Positions 57,641 through 64,000 of a stretch of DNA of 64,000 nucleotides are shown in pieces. Location of the stretch: positions 8,990,001 to 9,054,000 of the forward strand of contig JBITNC010000002.1 of NCBI GenBank assembly GCA_050084985.1, written 5' to 3'. The stretch is from Nageia nagi (Eukaryota; Pinophyta). Numbering within the stretch: position 1 is the first letter of the stretch; every line of letters starts with the position of its first letter. The notes below the pieces were generated by a model, which saw only the letters and a list, made by a program, of their open reading frames with translations, did no database searches and was not told where the DNA came from. The position numbers and the translations under genes are program-made.

Positions 57641-57670
57641 ATGATTCAAAATTGCTAAAATGTAGTAGTG
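57641..57670 (-). repeat. Right terminal inverted repeat of the CACTA element
   Basis: Ends GTAGTAGTG; its reverse complement begins CACTACTACATTTTAGCAAT. AAT (57671-57673) follows as target duplication. Confidence 0.88.
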
Positions 57671-57673
57671 AAT

Positions 57674-60334
57674 GCTCATACATAGATTTATAAAATCCAT
57701 ACAATTTTAATTTAGGACCAAACTATAATGGAATTACATGCCTTAGGTTTTCCATCCTATGCAACCTCATATCACACACCAAGATAGCTCCAAGATTGAG
57801 TTCCCAACCCAAAATAGAGCTTTTTTTATCTTTGGAGTCATAATCAACCACCATCAAACCAACATGGTTGTAGGGATTAGTCATCACAAGTTCAATTGCA
57901 ACTACAACATTGATAAATGAAGGGTTTTTTAAATAGGGAATTCTCTATTGTCTATATATCAATAGAATGAACATACTTTCTATATCGATCGACATGATCA
58001 TCCTTCACCTGATCAATTGGGAATGGTTGCCCCTTGCTCGTTGACTAGTCCTATAGATCGACCCTATGCATACCAATTGCAAAATAAAGAGATGAAAATT
58101 GCCACTTAGCTCAAAAATAAGGTTTCATCCCTAATATAACCTACCACTTTGTAATGTACACCTCACTCAAATTAGCATTATTTATCCTAAATGATAGGGG
58201 ATACACCCTCATCCTCTGTTAATAGAAAATCCTTATCATATGGAGGCATATTTGTAGCCATTTTTAGAGCCACATATATCTTTATGATCGATCAATAAAT
58301 AACAACATCGTTTATAGGTATATCCTACATTAGGATAATCTAATGTAAAAAAAATTAAATTAGGAGTCACCTTTAAACTATATATTATCATCTTCTAAGC
58401 CATCTAGACCTTTATGTACTCTTTACCTCCTATTCATCTTTGAGTCATCTCTTGTAGCCTCTCAAGATGTTACATGACTATGTAGCTTATTTAATATATA
58501 TTTATAGTTGATAACTAAAGAATTAATCTTATTATATCCACTTTTTACATAATGATCTCAATGATAATTAAAAAAAATTAACAACATAAATGTCATAGGT
58601 AATCCTACTATACTCCCTATGGTTATGTGCTTAAAATCCCATACTTGAACATTCTTAACGCTATAATACTAATCCTTGATTTGAAATAAAATCCATGAAA
58701 GTCATGGTATATGTATATTAATAACCCTTGCTCTTAAGAAAGTCATCTACTTGAATAATAACTTGAATGATGTAACCTAAACAACTTTCAAAATATTATT
58801 CTCTCTTTTAAGGGAAATAATCAATCTAAAAAACCATGAATGATTGAATACCAATCAATTAAAGCAACCCTTTAATTCATCTTGTAGTGTGTAATACTCA
58901 TTAGTTGATGACTTGCCTCCCTTAATAGGAAGGTTTGATATATATAGTACACATCCTCTAAGATAACTATCATCTCTCACTTAGGATGATCAAGTAGAGC
59001 TTGAAAAAATAATTTAAAAATCCAAAGCCATACATTCATGAGCAATTTCATTAAGCTAATCTAATTTCCTTGGGATGAAGAGGTTATCCAAATTTACGAG
59101 CATGATTTGATTTCGTCAAACATAGATGGAGTGGTGTGATTGAAACTCCCTTAGCTTCTTCCTTGTGTACCTCATTTTAGATCATTCAATGTTTAGTTAT
59201 GGAGAATTCCATTTACCCTACATGTCATTATGTATGTCTAGATAATAGAATGCTTTCTAAACAACCTTACTATCTTGCCCACATAATGTATGTATGAAAA
59301 TTTAGATTATATCTTCTTCATCACTTAAGTTGTATGAGAAAGAGAAATACAACAAATTAATACGATGGTTTTCATCCATTAGATACCATTTTTGTAGGTG
59401 CAAGTTATCTAGCCTCTAAAATCCCCTCGTACTTTAATACGTTTCCCATTAGTATGCATGCATGACCTGATGAGAAATGCCATGCAGGATATACAAACTT
59501 TGATTAACCTTATCTCAAAATGCTTCTTTTAACTCTCCATGTGCATGGATCATCAAGTCATGCCTATCATGGCATGCCATCACCTCCATGCCCATGCATC
59601 TCAATATCGTTCAAGTAGTCGGGTCTCAACATCGTTTGATTAATAACTATCTAATCAATATTCGTTTACATGGGAATCAACAATGTTCGATTAACCCAAG
59701 ACATCAATAACTTGTGACTATGATGTGTTGTATAAGCATTGTTTGATTAATCTAGATATTAATGATGATTGATTAATCACCTGGTATCAATGATATTTCA
59801 TTAACCCCAATTTGGCATCTTCAATCTAATTTGAACGTTTATCTTACATACCGAGGACATCATTAATGGTATGGGTTAATCAAAATTTATTTAAGGGTTT
59901 GTATGCAAGTTGATTAACCCATACGTCATATCATCCAACCTCCATTTTGAATGTTACCAACCATCGTACATGCATTCATTAATATGATAGTTAATCGAAC
60001 TTCACTTAGACTTCTATACGCAGGTCGATTAACCCCTAACCCATACGATTTAACAAGTGCAAAGGATTAGTAGGTTAATCAAATTGTATTTAACCACATT
60101 AATGAAGTTTGATTAACCCCCTTTAAAAATATGAAAAGATGATCATTCTCTTTTGCATTATTCTATGCATGTGGGGACATTGATGTTGCATGGAGCTCTC
60201 AAACCCATAGTGAAGCTAAATACCTGGTAGGTTTTACAATTCTTGGGATTTGTTTATTAATTTTACAATCCATACCTATCTAGAGATATCCTTGGGGTTT
60301 ACTTTACATACTAGTTTTTCATCTTATACTCCAT
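57674..60334. other. Unrecognised noncoding region
   Basis: No gene found; stops are frequent in all frames. Only the GATTAACC word cluster (separate entry) stands out. Confidence 0.5.
59580..60120. repeat. Cluster of GATTAACC/GGTTAATC words
   Basis: About a dozen short GATTAAYC or GRTTAATC words in both orientations with CATCAATRA-like words between (e.g. TTCGATTAACCC, GTTTGATTAATC, GGGTTAATCAAA, GTCGATTAACCCC). Spacing is irregular. It resembles subterminal repeat clusters of DNA transposons, but no terminal inverted repeat was found. Confidence 0.5.
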
Positions 60335-60600
60335 GAAAGTTTGCATCCTGTAGTTTGTCAAAAAAATCATATGCCTTCTCTATGCTTCCATAATCTAGAA
60401 TCATCACATTCCATGAGATTGAATTTTGATGAGGGTTGGTTCTATATTTTGCATCCATGTCTATTAGGGGACTTACAACTACAAAATTCAATGAAAAATC
60501 ATTCTCAACTACTCTTTGATGTACATAACCTTATTCTAGAACTACCATGGTGGTACATACTAAAAATTGGTTCACATCCCTTAGAACAATATCCCTTGCA
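60335..60600 (-). pseudogene. PPR gene relic
   Basis: Minus strand reads NFVVVSPLIDMDAKY (about 60450-60500), then ISWNVMILDYGSIEKAYDFF and DKLQDANFHG (about 60340-60430). These match the PLS PPR order VxxxLIDMYAKC, SWNxMI, GSIEKAxxxFDKL, with part of one motif deleted. No intact frame. Confidence 0.65.
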
Positions 60601-62873
60601 ATAATCTTGGAGATAAACTTGGTTGCATACTCAAACGTTCTCCACAAATATAATAATGGAATGGATTACTTGATATTTGACTTTAGATTTATATCATGGT
60701 TAATAAACAAAAATTCATCTTGAATCTTGTTCAAAAGTGCTTCATCTTGCAAGGACAAAAAATGATAGATATTTTGCATAGTTACCTACAAGTATGGACA
60801 TTGGTTGTATCCTTTAGGGAAATGAATTCAACTAGTGGAAATAGGGCTTACTTTTGATTTCATGCATGTAAATACAATAAAAGATAATGGACTCATGATA
60901 TGGCACTAACACTTTATGGTTCTTAACATTTAAACAAAAATATAAACTATCAAATTTCTCTAAACATTAATGATATTTAATAATAGTGCTCTTATATTCG
61001 TCCCTCTCAATCAGTATTTAAATTTTTGAAAACAAAAGGAACATATTGTGGATTCTAAGAGACCATGAAATGAAATAGGATGGAATCTTTGGGGTTTGTG
61101 GGTTAGGATTTCTGGGTACATTATGAAATAGGTTCAATTCCATTCAAAGAAATATGATAGAAGTTCTTGTGGGTTATTATCGAATATTAAATATGTGGGG
61201 TGCATGGAGATTTTAGGAAACTTTGTAAGGTGATATAAGGTTTGAAGTTTTGCAAGAATAGAGTTAATATTGATGAAGTGATCAAAGAAAGGAGATAATT
61301 AAACAAGTCAAAGCATGCTTCATGAATGAATATTCCTTTTTGAGGTAAGTAGATTTTATTTTCTTTATTTTTCCTGATAAAGCCTCCAACTAAGTCTAAC
61401 ATTTTTATGGGTATCAACTTTTTAAGAAATGCTTTTTCAAATGCCTCATTTTTTATTTTTAAAACCTAACTTAAGGAGTTTTCTTCATATCTCACACTTT
61501 ATTTTTAAATTGATTTCAAAAATAAAACAATTCAAATCATATAAAAGATTGACATAAATATTTACCCTGGTACATCCCACTTTGAGGCTACATCTAACTA
61601 CAAATGAGTGATTCTATTATTATGATGGATCTCCTTTTACAATGCCCAATGACCAGAAACTCCACTCCCATCATCTTGTAAAAGTGCTCCCATCCTATAA
61701 GACTTAAGCTAGTTTCTTGTAATTACCTCTCTAAACAATAAGAAGATCTCTCCATCATAAAAATTACTTTATAAAATAATTGTGTGCTAATTTCACACAT
61801 ACCAAGCTTGCTACTCCCTTAGAATACTCCATCATAATATGTATTACCACTTATGCATCATGAGATCTCACCTAACATATTCACAAACATGGTGCAACTC
61901 TCACAATGCATCACCATTTTCTTCCATGTATGGTGACTTCAGTAATAAGCATCTCGACTCTCCCATGGACTCCTTGGAATCTACTTCTTGGATTTACACT
62001 TATACATAACTCTCACATTTGATATTTTCATATACATTCACCAATACACTTCATGCCTAAGGCATGGAATTCCTACCAAAAGGAACTTCCAATACATTCT
62101 CCTTAACATCCTTTTATAACATCAAGGGTTTACATATTGAGGAGAATTGATTACAATATTTGAAATATTCTCTCCAACCTATTTTATCTCAATTTTCCAA
62201 CTTGTAATCTGACTATAACCCTTTTTTTAAGAACCATTTTAGTTTTGGTCAACAATAGTAAGTAAATATTGTTATTGTTGTACCACTATTATGGCTAAAT
62301 AATATCCAATTTGCTATTTTAAAAGCTTAATAAATAAATACCTTAAAATATGGGAGGACAACTTTTGGAGGTGCTACTTATCACAACTCATATCAAATAG
62401 GGGAAGTCAAATCCCATGTTGAACGATGCTTAATGTGGAACTGATGGGTTTTAAAATAATTATATAATCTCCTCTAGGTATTATGCCACATCTACATGTC
62501 ATCGTACCATATCAGGCTCCTCTCAGATGGGTGTCTAATCTCCACACACATTAGTTTATCAAACTTAGGGCTAGTGGATGTTGACATCAACCTTTTCTCC
62601 CCACACACTTTTCTTTTGCTACACATAATTTGGAGTTCTAACACTACACTCTTTTATATTGCATCGTGTATATGTCAATAAGGTGAACTATGTGTTAGAG
62701 TCTGTTGTATTAGATGTGTTTTTTATTCCAAAAAAGATGGGTAGACACACTTATGATAGAAATTATAAAACCTTCCCACCCCAACCTATTTTCTCTTCTA
62801 AAAGGATTTTTTATTAGTTTGATCCTTTGAGATCCCATGGCTTCCAAGAAGGTGATAAACCCACTCAAATCGA
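60601..62873. other. Unrecognised noncoding region
   Basis: AT-rich, frequent stops in every frame. The short frames at 61187-61417 (minus) and 62496-62681 (plus) have no recognisable domain. Confidence 0.5.
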
Positions 62874-63833
62874 TGTAGGTCCCTACTACACCAAATTAAA
62901 TTATGTATAAAATACAAAAGTATGCCTACAATGCTTGATCATGTGCCTATATGAATGATTATAATTATATATGATCTTTTAATTAGAATGATTATGATAG
63001 CAATGATAATGAAAAATGACCTATGATATGATCTAAAGATGTTATTCAAGAACCCTTAATAACATATCAAGAAAGCAATCCTAAGCATGTAATATAACTA
63101 ACTCAAATGCCCATAAAGTGATATGCCAAGATAATGTTAATAAATACTAAAGGGTATATTTACAATTTTGAATATGCAAATCTAACATGAATTTTTAATG
63201 AATTTAGCCTAAATGCACGTTATATGTAAACATGAATTTTAAAATACCTCAAAGAGAGGTTCAATGGTTACAAAGTGCTCCAAGAGAGCCTCCAAATGAT
63301 GTGATGATTGCTTGAAACTCCAACAATATTCAAGGACCTACAATAACCCTTCCAAGACTTTCAATGATTAGGAAACATATGTTATGCAATAATCATGTAC
63401 CAAAGAGACCAATGGTGTAGGCTTAGCTAGCTTTGTTTGATTCTTGATATGATCGACCAATTCTTTTGAATGCTTGTAGATGAAAGAATGCTCGAATCAT
63501 AGTTCTTCAATGCTTAAGATTTTTAGAATGCCAAAGTGTAAAAGTAACAAGAGATTATTTGAAATAATCTTGCAAACTTGCTTTTATAAATGATAATTCT
63601 TGATTGGTATCTCGACTATGAAAGTTAACCAATCAATCGGTTATCCCACTAATTGAATGATTGATCTAATAATAATTTTGATTTATTTCAACTTATGATC
63701 ATTTCATGGTTTGACTTGAGATATGGACCAGATTACTTATAAAACATGATAATATAATAATATATGATAATTGGCTATATTTATGAATGATTGATGTATT
63801 TTATCGATACGATGCAATTTTGAGGTGTCTACA
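62874..63833 (-). repeat. 3' LTR of a minus-strand LTR element leaving the window
   Basis: On the minus strand the LTR starts TGTAGACACC at 63833 directly after a polypurine stretch AAAAAGGAGAAAA (63834-63846) and ends GGGACCTACA at 62874, giving about 960 bp. A minus-strand TATAAAAG lies at 63581-63588. The TGTAGACACC end is common in gypsy LTRs of plants. The other LTR and the target duplication partner of ATCGA (62869-62873) would be outside the window; the left end is therefore less certain. Confidence 0.6.
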
Positions 63834-64000
63834 TTTTCTCCTTTTTGAGCTAATTTTTGATATAAGAAAAACTTAGCAAAAAAATAAGTGTGATAATGAT
63901 TCGATGTCGGATATGTGATAATGATAAAATTGACTATATTTATGATATTTGATTTTCTTCAAACAATGATATTATAGGTTCATAGACCTACCAAATGTTG
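63834..64000 (-). mobile_element. Internal 3' end of the minus-strand LTR element
   Basis: Polypurine tract and about 150 bases of noncoding internal sequence; the coding region would lie beyond 64000. Confidence 0.5.

Larger units (their letters stand above)
48074..57670. mobile_element. Non-autonomous CACTA transposon with PPR fragment, split by copia C
   Basis: 30-bp terminal inverted repeats at 48074-48103 and 57641-57670 begin CACTAC and match at 28 of 30 positions, with a 3-bp AAT target duplication. Without element C the transposon is about 1.07 kb, far too short for a CACTA transposase. Its subterminal parts contain many GCATCAA/GCATCAT words in both orientations, like the subterminal repeats bound by CACTA proteins. 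It carries a PPR gene fragment (48300-48690). Copia C inserted at 48995/57517. Such gene-carrying forms are known as Pack-CACTA elements. Confidence 0.87.

Noticed and set aside
60160-60260. A possible copia RNase H trace (VAWSSQTHSEAKYLVG-like reading)
   Set aside because: Only one short match to the WxSxxxxxxSxAEY pattern, with no neighbouring RNase H or RT motifs.
1-64000. tRNA, rRNA, CRISPR, operon or phage features
   Set aside because: None were seen. The sequence is eukaryotic nuclear DNA; TGGTATCAGAGC occurrences are retrotransposon primer binding sites, not tRNA genes.

Overview
The window looks like nuclear DNA of a seed plant, most probably a gymnosperm with a large genome. It is AT-rich and mostly CpG-poor, holds only one convincing host gene in 64 kb, gives that gene a single intron of about 16 kb, and is otherwise filled with nested and decayed transposable elements. 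The taxonomic guess is inference; no organelle or rRNA marker is present.

Layout. 1-18365 is a three-level nest. A minus-strand L1-type LINE (13234-18365) is interrupted by a minus-strand Ty1/copia element (A; 1-13233, running off the left edge). A is itself interrupted by a complete plus-strand Ty1/copia element (B; 1966-10258) with intact 524-bp LTRs and a perfect AACCA target duplication. 18981-39051 is the host gene, a ubiquitin-specific protease of the plant UBP1/UBP2 type (ZnF-UBP plus USP catalytic domain). Exon 1 (19213-22427) carries the catalytic Cys, and exon 2 (38399-38651) carries the catalytic His and Asp. The 15,971-bp intron holds a gypsy-like element with a captured IQD gene fragment, a solo LTR, two tandem-duplicated stretches, and a split LINE enclosing a 5'-truncated copia element (D). 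38652-48070 is gene-poor, with a LINE-like relic, tandem duplications and a decayed pentatricopeptide-repeat (PPR) array. 48074-57670 is a small non-autonomous CACTA DNA transposon that carries a PPR gene fragment and has been split by a third copia element (C; 48996-57516). 57674-62873 is mostly unrecognised, with one more PPR relic. 62874-64000 is the 3' LTR end of a minus-strand LTR element that leaves the window on the right.

Main points. (1) Copia elements A, B and C share a very long leader (2.7-3.2 kb) bounded by a conserved splice-donor-like GAG|GTAAA about 100 bases after the LTR and an acceptor-like TGTAG|CAA immediately before the gag ATG. I predict a leader intron, and in B this intron holds a captured PPR fragment. 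(2) Three unrelated mobile elements (copia B, the gypsy-like element, the CACTA element) each carry host-gene fragments. (3) B looks recently inserted (about 3 LTR differences in 524) yet lacks the reverse transcriptase core, so it was probably mobilised in trans. (4) B's 3' noncoding region has five 44-bp hairpin units with a compensatory stem change. All conclusions come from reading the sequence by eye; no search or alignment was run.
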